Part shown: positions 1 to 8,461 of the stretch, piece after piece
How positions within the stretch are numbered: the first letter of the stretch is position 1
How the letters are laid out: the number at the start of each line of letters is the position of its first letter
Source of the DNA: an uncultured Bacteroidales bacterium
GTDB lineage: Bacteria > Bacteroidota > Bacteroidia > Bacteroidales > UBA932
Assembly: GCA_944326235.1 (NCBI GenBank)
Contig: CALVDH010000007.1
Span: forward strand, 1 to 64,000
Direction: 5' to 3'
Length of the DNA: 64,000 bases
The notes under the pieces: generated by a model
What the model saw: only the letters and a program-made list of their open reading frames with translations
Told to the model about the DNA's origin: nothing
Database searches by the model: none
Translations under genes and position numbers: made by a program

Positions 1-389
1 AGGCCCTCGTCGCCGAACTGAACAAAGGCGTACACGACATGGTCATCCTCAATTTCGCCAACGGCGACATGGTGGGCCATACCGGAGTCTACGAGGCCAT
101 CTGCAAAGCAGTCAAGACGGTGGACGAGTGTGTCGCCAAGGTAGTGGATGCCGCCCGTACCAACGGCTACTCGGTATTCATCACTGCCGACCACGGCAAT
201 GCCGACCATGCTGTCAACGAGGACGGCTCGCCCAATACAGCCCACTCCCTCAACGTAGTGCCCTTCATAGCCGTGGATGACGACATCAAGAGCCTGCGCA
301 ACGGACGTCTGGCCGATATCGCCCCCACCATGCTCAAGCTCATGGGCATCCCCGCCCCCGCCGATATGACCGGAGAACCGCTGTTCTAA
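1..389 (+). CDS. gpmI: 2,3-bisphosphoglycerate-independent phosphoglycerate mutase, C-terminal part
   Basis: Glycolytic interconversion of 3- and 2-phosphoglycerate in the cytoplasm by the metal-dependent, cofactor-independent mutase. The window opens inside the gene. The frame is open from base 3, leaving about the last 128 codons, and the ATG at 39 is internal. Family hallmarks are NFANGDMVGHTG near the start of the fragment and TADHGNAD about 40 residues later, which carry metal-binding Asp and His residues of the alkaline-phosphatase fold. The product ends GEPLF and a perfect-stem terminator follows, so the 3' end is intact. Confidence 0.95.
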   Translation, partial: ALVAELNKGVHDMVILNFANGDMVGHTGVYEAICKAVKTVDECVAKVVDAARTNGYSVFITADHGNADHAVNEDGSPNTAHSLNVVPFIAVDDDIKSLRNGRLADIAPTMLKLMGIPAPADMTGEPLF

Positions 390-412
390 ACGGCACTCCA
401 TACCGCAGTTTT

Positions 413-452
413 ATAAAGCCGGGACATCCGTTTGTGATGCTCCGGCTTTATT
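413..452 (+). terminator. Rho-independent-type terminator after gpmI
   Basis: ATAAAGCCGG (413-422) pairs perfectly with CCGGCTTTAT (442-451), a 10-bp stem with a 19-base loop. It lies 24 bases after the gpmI stop and separates it from the accessory gene at 505. Confidence 0.75.
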
Positions 453-473
453 CTGAATTTCCCGTAGAATGAT

Positions 474-481
474 TATCTTTG
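474..481 (+). promoter_or_regulatory. -7 promoter box of the AAA/nuclease gene
   Basis: TATCTTTG matches the Bacteroidetes -7 consensus TAnnTTTG. Transcription should begin a few bases downstream. That rules out the in-frame ATG at 469 and supports the start at 505 or 508, behind the GGAGG at 492-496. Confidence 0.6.
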
Positions 482-504
482 TAAGAAAAACGGAGGACAC
501 GGCC

Positions 505-2115
505 ATGATGAAATATCCTATCGGAGTTCAGAGTTTCGAACAGATACGCAATGACGGATACGTCTATGTGGACAAAACGGATTTGGTATATAGACTGGCC
601 AAGGGCGGTAAAATCTATTTTCTGAGCCGTCCGAGACGGTTCGGGAAGAGCCTGCTCGTGTCTACGCTAGAGAACTACTTCCTCGGAAGGCACGAGCTGT
701 TCAAGGGACTGGCCATAGATGCTCTGGAGAAGGACTGGCTGCAATACCCTGTGTTTCACATTGACTTCAATTCCAGCAACTTCACGGAAGGAGGCGTTCT
801 GGACCGGAAGATTGAGGCCACGGTGGCGGGATGGGAAGAAGTCTACGGTCGACCGGCAAGGGACCTGGACGTGGGCGGCCGCTTTGCGGATATCCTGCGC
901 AAGGCCCACGAGGCCACCGGAAGGCGGTGCGTGGTACTCGTGGACGAGTACGACAAGCCGCTGCTGGACGTGATGGATACGGACTACACGATCGAGGTGG
1001 GCGGTCAGCGCAGGCCGCTGGAGGACTGGAACCGGGAGGTGCTCAGGGGATTCTACTCCGTCTTCAAGGCCGCCGACAACGACCTTCAGTTCGTGCTCCT
1101 CACGGGAGTCACGAAGTTCGCCCAGATCAGCGTGTTCAGCGGATTCAACCAGGCCAACGACATCAGCATGGACGAGCGGTACGAGGCCCTGTGCGGCATC
1201 ACCCAGGAGGAGATGGAGATGTACTTCGCAGAGCCGATCGGAGCCATGGCCGCAAAGCTGCGCATCACCCGTGAGGAGGTCCTGCAGCGGCTCAAGGAGC
1301 AGTACGACGGCTACCATTTCAGCGTCGCGATGAGGGACATCTACAACCCCTTCAGCCTGCTGAGCGCGTTCGACAAGCTGAGAATCGACAGCTACTGGTT
1401 CTCCACCGGCTCACCCGAGTACCTCATGCGCCTGATGGCCCGCTCCAGCGAGAACCTCAACGAGCTCGTAGGAAGATATTACTCCCCGAGCATGTTCTTA
1501 GAGTACAAGGCCACTCCGGACATGCCGCTCCCCATTATCTACCAGAGCGGCTACCTCACCATCAAGGACTACCGGCAGAGCCGCGACACCTTCCTGCTGG
1601 ATTATCCCAACCGGGAGGTGCAGAACGGCTTCATCCCGCTGGCGGCCTCGGAATACTTCAGGGCTCAGGGCCGGAACGTCAACTTCTGGATCCAGGACCT
1701 TCTGGACGCCCTGGAGGACGGCAGGACAGACCGCATCCGGCAGCTGTTCACGGCATTCCTCGCGGACATCCCCTACACGGCGCGGCGCAAGGAGAACGAG
1801 CGGGAGAGGGAGCGCTATTTCCAGTACACGTTCTACCTGATATTCAAGATGGTCAATGCCTACCACACCTGTATCGAGCAGCCCCAGAGCCAGGGCCGCG
1901 TGGACTGCATCGTCGAGACCCCGAAGTACGTCTACATCTTCGAGTTCAAGCTGGACGGCACGGCAGACGAGGCCCTGGCGCAGATCGAGGACAAGGGCTA
2001 CGTCCGCCCGTACGCCTCCGACCCGCGCACCGTCTTCCGCATCGGAGCCGGCTTCTCCTCCGAAACGGGTACCATCGGGGAGTGGAAAACCGCCGGCGGT
2101 CCCCGGGAGCTTTAA
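505..2115 (+). CDS. AAA-ATPase-like protein with C-terminal PD-(D/E)XK domain
   Basis: Member of the widespread Bacteroidetes AAA-ATPase_like plus PDDEXK_9 family; its physiological role is unknown. The Walker A-like RPRRFGKS lies at about residues 42-49 and the Walker B-like VVLVDEYD at about 147-154. The C-terminal domain shows the nuclease-fold pattern D-x(16)-EFK in the segment starting GRVDCIVE (about residues 465-490). With the 505 start the protein is 536 residues, full length for the family. The earlier ATG at 469 lies upstream of the -7 box. The gene stands alone between the gpmI terminator and a 166-bp dyad repeat. Its stop codon is part of TAAGCAC (2113-2119), a heptamer that also occurs in that repeat. 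Such genes are often multicopy and mobile-like, but no transposase is visible here. Confidence 0.85.
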   Translation: MMKYPIGVQSFEQIRNDGYVYVDKTDLVYRLAKGGKIYFLSRPRRFGKSLLVSTLENYFLGRHELFKGLAIDALEKDWLQYPVFHIDFNSSNFTEGGVLDRKIEATVAGWEEVYGRPARDLDVGGRFADILRKAHEATGRRCVVLVDEYDKPLLDVMDTDYTIEVGGQRRPLEDWNREVLRGFYSVFKAADNDLQFVLLTGVTKFAQISVFSGFNQANDISMDERYEALCGITQEEMEMYFAEPIGAMAAKLRITREEVLQRLKEQYDGYHFSVAMRDIYNPFSLLSAFDKLRIDSYWFSTGSPEYLMRLMARSSENLNELVGRYYSPSMFLEYKATPDMPLPIIYQSGYLTIKDYRQSRDTFLLDYPNREVQNGFIPLAASEYFRAQGRNVNFWIQDLLDALEDGRTDRIRQLFTAFLADIPYTARRKENERERERYFQYTFYLIFKMVNAYHTCIEQPQSQGRVDCIVETPKYVYIFEFKLDGTADEALAQIEDKGYVRPYASDPRTVFRIGAGFSSETGTIGEWKTAGGPREL

Positions 2116-2127
2116 GCACTTACGTAA

Positions 2128-2293
2128 CGGTAAGCACTGCAGCACCCTCAAATTACAATACCTTGGCGGTCAGCACCTTCCGTCAGGCCGCTGATCGTTG
2201 CGCCAGTTTCGGAAACGCCGAAAAGATCAGCACTAAATGATAAGCAACTGATTATCGGACGATTGCAAAACGATCCTGCTCCCCAGCTTACTG
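2128..2293. repeat. 166-bp dyad-symmetric intergenic repeat, copy A
   Basis: Roughly four-fifths identical by eye to 30046-30211 and exactly the same length. It begins CGGTAAGCA and ends AGCTTACTG, an imperfect terminal inverted repeat. It is centred on an inner palindrome in which CTGATC (2191-2196) pairs with GATCAG (2225-2230). Both the terminal and the inner inverted repeats are symmetric about 2210.5. The preceding gene's stop at 2113-2115 lies in a second TAAGCAC 18 bases upstream of the repeat's own copy. It could be a miniature inverted-repeat element, a recombination site at the end of a cassette, or a folded 3' RNA. Confidence 0.85.
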
Positions 2294-2326
2294 TTGCGCC
2301 TCGGAAGTGCAAATCGAATAAATTCA

Positions 2327-2358
2327 TTTGCATTTCTCTCGGCTTCTACATACCTTTG
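2327..2358 (+). promoter_or_regulatory. Promoter of the B12 riboswitch/btuB operon
   Basis: TTTG (2327-2330), 20 bases, then TACCTTTG (2351-2358): a near-consensus Bacteroidetes -33/-7 pair. The predicted transcript start is just upstream of the riboswitch. Confidence 0.65.
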
Positions 2359-2361
2359 CAG

Positions 2362-2575
2362 CCGCAACGGTTCCTCTCCGGAGGATTAAAAGGGAACCGG
2401 GTGAGAGTCCCGGACAGTTCCCGCTGCTGTGAGTTCCTATGATGTTCCGGCACTTTTGCCACTGAGACCGCGGAAGATTGACCGTCTCCGCCGACTCGGG
2501 AAGGCGTCCGGAGCGGAACGAGTCAGAAGACCTGCCTTGCACACGGATCAGCGGCCTACGGGTGTTTAGGCTCCG
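2362..2575 (+). promoter_or_regulatory. Cobalamin (B12) riboswitch
   Basis: Conserved blocks of the cobalamin aptamer occur in order. They are AAAAGGGAACCGGGTGAGAG, then TCCCGGACAG and TTCCCGCTGCTGTGA, then GCCACTGAGACC, then GGGAAGGC, and finally the B12-box-like GAGTCAGAAGACCTGCC ending near 2538. Downstream GC-rich segments to about 2610 can form the expression platform before the btuB start at 2643. By analogy with other btuB leaders it should reduce expression when intracellular cobalamin is plentiful. Outer boundaries are approximate. Confidence 0.92.
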
Positions 2576-2642
2576 GACTCTAAGAGGTCTTCGCGGCGTT
2601 TCTGCCCTTCAAGCTGCTGTCCATAATTTAGGAAAATGAAAT

Positions 2643-4694
2643 ATGGCAGTAGAAATCAGATATAGAACAATGGCTCTGGCACTTGCGGCAATGCTCGCAG
2701 GCAGCTGCTTCTTTGCGGCCTCCGCCCAGGACCGCGACTCTACCGCCATATCGGAGGAGAAGAACTGGGCCTCCGACACCACCCTCAGCATCGACGAGGT
2801 GATGGTGGTGGCGACCCGCACCTCGCAGGAAGTGGTGCCGGTGCAGATGCTCTCGGGGGAGAAGCTGCGGTCGCTGGGCACTCACTCCATAGCCGATGCG
2901 ATAAGGTATTTCTCCGGAGTACAGATCAAGGACTTCGGCGGCATCGGAGGACTCAAGAGCATCAATGTCCGGAGTCTCGGCAGCCAGCATGTAGGGGTAT
3001 TCTACGACGGAGTGGAACTGGGCAACGCCCAGAACGGCATAGTGGACCTCGGCCGCTTCTCCCTCGACAACATGGAGTCGGTCTCCCTCTACAACGGCCA
3101 GAAGAGCGCCACACTCCAGTCTGCCAAGGACTACGCCTCCGCCAACGCCGTCTACCTCCGGACCAAGAAGCCCCGCTTCACCGACGGCAAGCGCAACAAC
3201 TGGAACATAGGCCTCAAGGGCGGCTCGTTCATGACCGTCAACCCCTCTGTCCTCTGGGAGCATAAGATATCGGACCGCCTGTCCCTCTCGGCCAGCACCG
3301 AATTCCTCTATACCACAGGCCGGTACAAGTTCACCTACGCCAAGCAGGACGGCTACGACACCACCGGCGTCCGTCAAAACGGAGACGTGCGGATGACCCG
3401 CGCCGAGGTTGCCCTCTTCGGGGACATCGAGGGCGGATACTGGCGGGCCAAGGTCTATTTCTACGACTCGGAGCGGGGCTATCCCGGCGCCGTGGTCCGC
3501 GGCAAGTTCGTACACCAGGACCGCCAGTGGGACGACAACTTCTTCGCCCAGGGCTCCTTCAAGAAGGACTTCGCCCCCTGGTACTCCCTGCAGATCAGCG
3601 GCAAGTACGCCTACGACTACCTCCACTACCTCGCCGACCCCCGCCTCGACGTGACGGCCATGTACGTGGACAACCGCTACCGCCAGCAGGAGGCCTACCT
3701 CTCCGCCGCACACCGCTTCAAGCCCCTGAGGTGGTGGACATTGTCCCTCGCCACCGACTTCCAGTGGAACAGCCTGGACGCCGACCTGAGGGACTTCGTC
3801 TATCCCCTGCGCTACGCCGGATACGGAGCCGCCGCCACCGCCTTCGAGTTCGGAGGACTGAAACTCTCCGCCTCCCTCCTCTACACCTATATCCACGATG
3901 TGCTGAGAGCCTCGGACGCCGAGATGGACGACCGGCACCAGCTCTCCCCCGCCGTCATTGCCTCGTGGAAGCCTTTCCGGGATATTGACCTGGAGCTGAG
4001 GGCATTCTACAAGAAGAACTACCGCATGCCCACCTTCAACGACCTCTACTACACCTTCACCGGTGCATCCTGGCTGGAGCCGGAGGAGACCGTCCAGTAC
4101 GACTTCGGGGCCACCTGGCACCTGATACGCAGCCGCGGCCGGTTCCGCGGATTGGACATACAGGCAGACGTGTATTTCAACCAGATAGACAACAAGATCA
4201 TAGCCATGCCCACCTCCAACCAGTTCCGCTGGACGATGATGAACCTCGGCTACGTGGAGATACTCGGAGTGGACGCGGCGGCCCAGGGCTACTTCCGCTT
4301 CGGACCGGTGGACGTTTCCCCCAGAGTCAACTACACCTTCCAGCGGGCCCGCGACCTGACCGACCCGACATCCGAATGGTACGGCGGGCAGGTAGCCTAC
4401 ATCCCCCTGCACAGCTGCTCCGTGACCCTCGGCGCGGCCTACAGCAGCTGGTCCTTCAACTACAGCTTCATCTACACCGGCGAGCGCTACGAATCCTCGG
4501 CCAATATCCCCGAGAACTACGCCCAGCCCTGGTACACCCACGACATATCCCTGACCAAGTCATTCCTCTTCAACGGATGGGAGCTGCAGGCCACGGCCCT
4601 GGTCAACAACATCCTCAACCAGCAGTACGAGGTAGTCAAGTGCTACCCGATGCCGGGCACCAACTTCATGATTAAAGTCAATTTCATCCTATGA
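2643..4694 (+). CDS. btuB: TonB-dependent outer-membrane vitamin B12 receptor (BtuB-like)
   Basis: Outer-membrane barrel importing cobalamin, energised by TonB-ExbBD. At 683 residues it is slightly longer than enteric BtuB. After a signal peptide ending near AASA, a TonB-box region precedes the plug domain (roughly residues 55-170, with the motifs SIADAIRYFSG, INVRSLGSQ and VFYDGVELGNAQNG). The rest is alternating beta-strand sequence with a typical barrel end (NFIL). Substrate assignment rests on the cobalamin riboswitch immediately upstream and the BtuG-like partner immediately downstream, whose ATG overlaps this stop by four bases (ATGA at 4691). An out-of-frame ATG at 2636 is quickly closed. 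First gene of a four-gene operon. Confidence 0.93.
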   Translation: MAVEIRYRTMALALAAMLAGSCFFAASAQDRDSTAISEEKNWASDTTLSIDEVMVVATRTSQEVVPVQMLSGEKLRSLGTHSIADAIRYFSGVQIKDFGGIGGLKSINVRSLGSQHVGVFYDGVELGNAQNGIVDLGRFSLDNMESVSLYNGQKSATLQSAKDYASANAVYLRTKKPRFTDGKRNNWNIGLKGGSFMTVNPSVLWEHKISDRLSLSASTEFLYTTGRYKFTYAKQDGYDTTGVRQNGDVRMTRAEVALFGDIEGGYWRAKVYFYDSERGYPGAVVRGKFVHQDRQWDDNFFAQGSFKKDFAPWYSLQISGKYAYDYLHYLADPRLDVTAMYVDNRYRQQEAYLSAAHRFKPLRWWTLSLATDFQWNSLDADLRDFVYPLRYAGYGAAATAFEFGGLKLSASLLYTYIHDVLRASDAEMDDRHQLSPAVIASWKPFRDIDLELRAFYKKNYRMPTFNDLYYTFTGASWLEPEETVQYDFGATWHLIRSRGRFRGLDIQADVYFNQIDNKIIAMPTSNQFRWTMMNLGYVEILGVDAAAQGYFRFGPVDVSPRVNYTFQRARDLTDPTSEWYGGQVAYIPLHSCSVTLGAAYSSWSFNYSFIYTGERYESSANIPENYAQPWYTHDISLTKSFLFNGWELQATALVNNILNQQYEVVKCYPMPGTNFMIKVNFIL

Positions 4695-5872
4695 GAATAA
4701 ATACTGCATATACTCTTTTCGGACTGCTGTCCGTATGTCTGGCCGGCGCGGTCATAACCTCCTGCCGGGGGATTGAGCCCATCACCCCCTCGACGGGCAA
4801 TGAGGTCACCGGCGGCTCGGAGGCGGGGGAGGTCAAGGGCTTCTTCCTGCTCAATGAGGGCAATATGGGCAGCAACAAGGCCACTCTCGACTATTTCGAC
4901 TATGCCACAGGGGTCTACACCCGCAACATATTCGCAGAGCGCAATCCGGGAGTGGCCCTCGAGCTCGGGGACGTGGGCAATGACCTCGGCATCTACGGGG
5001 GCAGGCTCTACGCCGTCATCAACTGCTCCAACCTCGTGGAGGTCATGGACGTAGAGACCGCCCGGCACATAGCGGAGATACCCCTGCCCAACTGCCGGTA
5101 CATCACCTTCGACGGTGGCTACGCCTACGTCAGCTCCTACGCCGGGGCAGTTGAACTAGACCCGGAGTACCGCAGGGGCTATGTCGCCAAGATAGACACA
5201 GTGACCATGCAGGTGGTGGACACCTGCGGAGTGGGCTACCAGCCGGAGGAAATGGCGGTGGTGGACGGACGGCTCTACGTGGCCAATTCCGGGGGCTACA
5301 TGGCTCCGGACTACGACCTCACGGTATCGGTCATCGACCTGGCGACCTTCGAGGTATGCAATGAGATAGAGGTGGCTCCGAACCTGCATCAGGTCAAAAT
5401 AGGCGGCGACGGGATGCTCTACATCTCCTCCCGGGGAGACTACTACGGGCATCAGTCCTCGACCTGGGTCGTCGATCCCTCGACGGACGAGGTGGTGCGG
5501 GAGCTCCAGCTGCTGCAGAACAGTGACATGGCAGTCTACGGCGACTCACTCTATGTCATCTCCCACTCCTGGAGCAATGTCTCCCTGGACTACAGCACCG
5601 GCTACGCCGTCTTCGACACCCGGGAGGGCATCACCGTCACCCGCAACTTCGTCACCGACGGCACGGAAGAGGAGATCACCACCCCCTACTGCATCGCCGT
5701 CAATCCCTCCAACGGGGACATCTTCCTGACCGACGCCAAGGACCATGTCACCCCCGGCCGCATCCACTGCTACGGACAGGACGGAGTGCGGAAGTGGTCG
5801 GCCACTACCGGAGATATCCCGGCGCACATAGTGTTCACCCGCAAACAGTTAAAATCTTTGGATGAAATTTGA
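4691..5872 (+). CDS. btuG: Surface lipoprotein beta-propeller, BtuG-like cobalamin-binding protein
   Basis: A 393-residue lipoprotein with an SPII signal (lipobox ending ITSC, Cys about residue 25). The body is made of repeated propeller blades of the YncE/DUF5074 type, for example GGRLYAVINCSN, VDGRLYVANSGG and GDGMLYISSRGD. Bacteroides BtuG proteins of this architecture sit on the cell surface, bind B12 with very high affinity and cap BtuB. The function here is inferred from propeller type, length, the lipobox and translational coupling to btuB behind a cobalamin riboswitch. The stop overlaps the region of the next start (5862-5892). Confidence 0.88.
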   Translation: MRINTAYTLFGLLSVCLAGAVITSCRGIEPITPSTGNEVTGGSEAGEVKGFFLLNEGNMGSNKATLDYFDYATGVYTRNIFAERNPGVALELGDVGNDLGIYGGRLYAVINCSNLVEVMDVETARHIAEIPLPNCRYITFDGGYAYVSSYAGAVELDPEYRRGYVAKIDTVTMQVVDTCGVGYQPEEMAVVDGRLYVANSGGYMAPDYDLTVSVIDLATFEVCNEIEVAPNLHQVKIGGDGMLYISSRGDYYGHQSSTWVVDPSTDEVVRELQLLQNSDMAVYGDSLYVISHSWSNVSLDYSTGYAVFDTREGITVTRNFVTDGTEEEITTPYCIAVNPSNGDIFLTDAKDHVTPGRIHCYGQDGVRKWSATTGDIPAHIVFTRKQLKSLDEI

Positions 5873-5891
5873 ATTTAAAACTTTTATAAAA

Positions 5892-6656
5892 ATGAGACGT
5901 ATTTTTAAAATTTCCCTTGCAGCCACAGCCGCTGTAATCCTCGCCTCATCCTGCGAGAAAGAACCAGAATACACCCTGAAGACCCTCAGCTTTGAGGGAA
6001 GTTCCTGGGATGCACTTGTCGATGATCCCCAGTACGGCGGAGAGCTGCTCTATGGCGAATATGACGAGGCCAACTTCACCTATCTCGGAACGGACTACGG
6101 CTGGTACGACCAGGGCAATACCGAGCTCGCATCAGAACTTTGCGAAAACTATGGCTCGAAGGTGTACTGGAACGGCGGCCACGCAGTCTCCAACTACACA
6201 GACCAGGCGGCCACCACCGACTACACCCTCCAGCTGGCCATTCCCCTGAGCGGAGGCCACTCCGGCAGCAACTTCTGCGTGCACAACGGATTTAAAAGCG
6301 AATACTCCAAGAACGTAGGTTATTTCTACTTCAAGGACGGCGTAGGACGCGTCATCGAGAGCATGTATGTGACCAACACCTCCTACTATCTCGGCACAGT
6401 AGAGGCTCTAGCAGGGGCTGACGACTGGACCAAAGTAACGGCGACAGGCTACGATGCTGCCGGGACTGTAACGGGCACCAGCGAGTTCTACCTTACTGAG
6501 AACGGCCAGAGCATCAATGCCTGGACACTGTGGGATCTCACCGGACTCGGATCGCCGGTAAAGGTCGAGTTTGACATCACTTCCTCCATTCAGAACGAAT
6601 ACGGCATGGCCGCTCCAGGATACTTCGCATACGACGACGTGACCGTAAGAATGTAA
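5892..6656 (+). CDS. DUF4465-type surface lipoprotein of the B12 operon
   Basis: A 254-residue lipoprotein, predicted surface exposed. Starting at 5892 gives a compact SPII signal (MRRIFKIS, lipobox ending ASSC). The upstream in-frame ATG at 5862 would add ten charged residues and overlap btuG, so it is less likely. The body shows DUF4465 features: an early FEG, then YWNGGHAVSNYTD, a block around HSGSNFCVHNGF, and a C-terminal YFAYDDVTV strand. Members of this family recur in Bacteroidetes B12 loci, so a cobalamin- or corrinoid-binding accessory role is a fair inference. The binding itself cannot be read from the sequence. Confidence 0.8.
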   Translation: MRRIFKISLAATAAVILASSCEKEPEYTLKTLSFEGSSWDALVDDPQYGGELLYGEYDEANFTYLGTDYGWYDQGNTELASELCENYGSKVYWNGGHAVSNYTDQAATTDYTLQLAIPLSGGHSGSNFCVHNGFKSEYSKNVGYFYFKDGVGRVIESMYVTNTSYYLGTVEALAGADDWTKVTATGYDAAGTVTGTSEFYLTENGQSINAWTLWDLTGLGSPVKVEFDITSSIQNEYGMAAPGYFAYDDVTVRM

Positions 6657-6665
6657 TCGCACTTG

Positions 6666-8333
6666 ATGAGAAAATATTTTTCTGCATTCATATTTTTAAT
6701 AGTTATTGGTGTTACCGGGTGCAGGGAGCAGCGCGAGTCCCTGCCTCCGGTAATTGTGCTTCAGCAGCAGCTCTACGAGACGGTCGTCGGAGAGCCGGTA
6801 ACCGTCACTCCGGAGTACGAGAACTGCGGGGAGGAGACCGTGTATCTCTGGACCTGCGAAGGAGAGACGCTTTCCACCGGACCGGCCCTCACGTTTGAGA
6901 GCGGGGAGCGGGGAGAATACTGGATACTGCTGACGGTCGGCAATTCCGCAGGAGAAGACAGGGCCGAGCTGCGTATAGACGTCTACGAGACCATGCCGCC
7001 GGAAGTGTCCCTGCCCGGAGCCTCCCGGGGTTTCTCCGTCCTGCAGGACTCCCTCTTAGTGCTTGCGCCCGAGGTCTCTTCCGCCCTGCCTGTCGCCTAT
7101 TCCTGGACGGTGGACGGGGAGGAGGTCTCCGCTGATTCGGTCTACACATTCCCTACCGGGGAGACCGGAACGTTCGAAGGAAGGCTCCGAGTCGAGAACC
7201 GGGACGGAGCGGACGAGGTGGAATTTACCGTAGAGGTGCTCAGTCCCGGGGAGGCATTTTCCTGGACATTTGACCGGACGGAATACGGGGTATGCTCCGG
7301 ACGGAGCCTGCTGCTGCGGCCGCTGGACATAGAGCATCCTTTCGATGCCGTGTACACCTGGAGCGTGGACGGGGCTGAGGTACAGAGCGGGGAGGCGCCG
7401 GAATTCGTATTTGACCTTACAGCGGAAGGTTCCCATGCCGTGAATGTGACCATGCGGAATTCCTATACCACCGCCTCGCAGGACCTTACTGTGACGGTAC
7501 TGCCGGCAGAAGGGACCTACTTCCGGGCGGCGGACGCCTCCAGCAGCGCGTTCATCTCCCAAGTCTGCGAATACACCCCCGCGCCGGGTCAGTTCATCAA
7601 CGATGGTTACACCGCCACCACCATGCAGCAGGCCTGCGACTATGCCTACGGACGGCTGAGTGAAGGTGCGTTCGTCTCGCTCGGGGCGTTCGGTGGCTAT
7701 ATCATCGTCGGTTTCGACCACAGCGTGGAGAGCGGCGGCGAGGGAGTCCTGGACCTGCAGATTACCGGCAACGCCCACAGCTCCTCGTCCGAGCCGGGCA
7801 TCATCTGGGTCAGCCAGGACGAGAACGGCAACGGCCTGCCCGACGACACCTGGTACGAGCTCCGCGGCTCCGAATACGGCAAGCCGGAGACGTGGCAGGA
7901 CTACGCCGTCACATACTACCGGCCGGCTGAGAACGGGATGAGCGTCGAATGGACCGACAACCGCGGCGGCTCGGGCACAGTCGATTACCTCCCTGCCTAC
8001 CACCGTCAGGACAGCTACTTCCCCGCCTGGATCAGCGCCGGCAGCTACACCCTGCGCGGCACCCGCCTCCAGGACCGCCTCGAGGACGAGAACGGCAACG
8101 GCTCGCTATGGATAGGACATCCCTTCGACTGGGGCTACGCCGACAACTGGAGCGGGACGGATCCCGACATCGACAAGTTCAGCATCTGTGACGCAGTGCG
8201 CTGGGACGGACAGCCCGCCGGCCTGAAGTACATCGACTTCGTCAAGATCCAGTGCGGCGTCCAGGCCAAGGGCGGCTGGACCGGCGAGCAGTCCACCGAA
8301 CTGACCCTCATCCGCGATCTGCACATCGACTGA
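6666..8333 (+). CDS. Cell-surface lipoprotein with PKD/Ig-like repeats, last gene of the B12 operon
   Basis: A 555-residue lipoprotein (lipobox VTGC). Residues about 25-280 hold three consecutive PKD/Ig-like domains (recurring YLWTCEGE, YSWTVDGEEV and YTWSVDGAEV strands). The C-terminal half (about 285-555) is a separate conserved domain beginning YTPAPGQFINDGYT. It contains the acidic loop DENGNGLPDD, which resembles a calcium-binding repeat, and ends in a W/Y-rich region. A TTG at 6663 is in frame, but the ATG at 6666 is the natural start. It sits nine bases after the DUF4465 gene in the riboswitch-controlled operon. I infer capture of corrinoids or their carriers at the surface. Confidence 0.8.
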   Translation: MRKYFSAFIFLIVIGVTGCREQRESLPPVIVLQQQLYETVVGEPVTVTPEYENCGEETVYLWTCEGETLSTGPALTFESGERGEYWILLTVGNSAGEDRAELRIDVYETMPPEVSLPGASRGFSVLQDSLLVLAPEVSSALPVAYSWTVDGEEVSADSVYTFPTGETGTFEGRLRVENRDGADEVEFTVEVLSPGEAFSWTFDRTEYGVCSGRSLLLRPLDIEHPFDAVYTWSVDGAEVQSGEAPEFVFDLTAEGSHAVNVTMRNSYTTASQDLTVTVLPAEGTYFRAADASSSAFISQVCEYTPAPGQFINDGYTATTMQQACDYAYGRLSEGAFVSLGAFGGYIIVGFDHSVESGGEGVLDLQITGNAHSSSSEPGIIWVSQDENGNGLPDDTWYELRGSEYGKPETWQDYAVTYYRPAENGMSVEWTDNRGGSGTVDYLPAYHRQDSYFPAWISAGSYTLRGTRLQDRLEDENGNGSLWIGHPFDWGYADNWSGTDPDIDKFSICDAVRWDGQPAGLKYIDFVKIQCGVQAKGGWTGEQSTELTLIRDLHID

Positions 8334-8335
8334 GC

Positions 8336-8425
8336 AAACATTTTCCTGTTTCCGACAAAAACCGGGGAAAACATTTTGCTTTTTCCGACAAATTCCCGCA
8401 AAAACATTTTGCTTTTTCCGACAAA
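8336..8425. repeat. Three 24-bp direct repeats of 33-bp period over the DUF4143 promoter
   Basis: Copies start at 8336, 8369 and 8402, exactly 33 bases apart. The second and third read AAACATTTTGCTTTTTCCGA then CAAA; the first differs in a few central bases. The spacers are nine unrelated bases. The last copy contains the TTTG used as -33 box (8408-8411). The helical-turn spacing and promoter overlap suggest operators for a regulator, possibly the ATPase itself. Confidence 0.85.
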
Positions 8426-8437
8426 GACGTATCTTTG
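8408..8437 (+). promoter_or_regulatory. Promoter of DUF4143 ATPase gene 1
   Basis: TTTG (8408-8411), 18 bases, TATCTTTG (8430-8437). The ATG at 8441 is too close to the -7 box to have a leader, so the start at 8462 is preferred. Confidence 0.6.
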
Positions 8438-8461
8438 CTGATGAAAATAAAGGTTTTGGAC

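Noticed and set aside
2628..4541. 637-codon open frame on the minus strand opposite btuB
   Set aside because: It mirrors the codon pattern of a clear TonB receptor in a GC-rich genome; no recognisable domain, promoter or start signal.
5862..5891. Upstream start for the DUF4465 lipoprotein
   Set aside because: Adds charged residues before an otherwise canonical lipoprotein signal and overlaps btuG.
8336..8425. CRISPR-like array
   Set aside because: Only three 24-bp units with nine-base spacers, overlapping a promoter; spacers are too short and no cas genes are near.
8252..8461. N-terminal extension of DUF4143 gene 1 with KHFxxSDK peptide repeats
   Set aside because: The region lies upstream of or within the -33/-7 promoter and overlaps the end of the previous gene.
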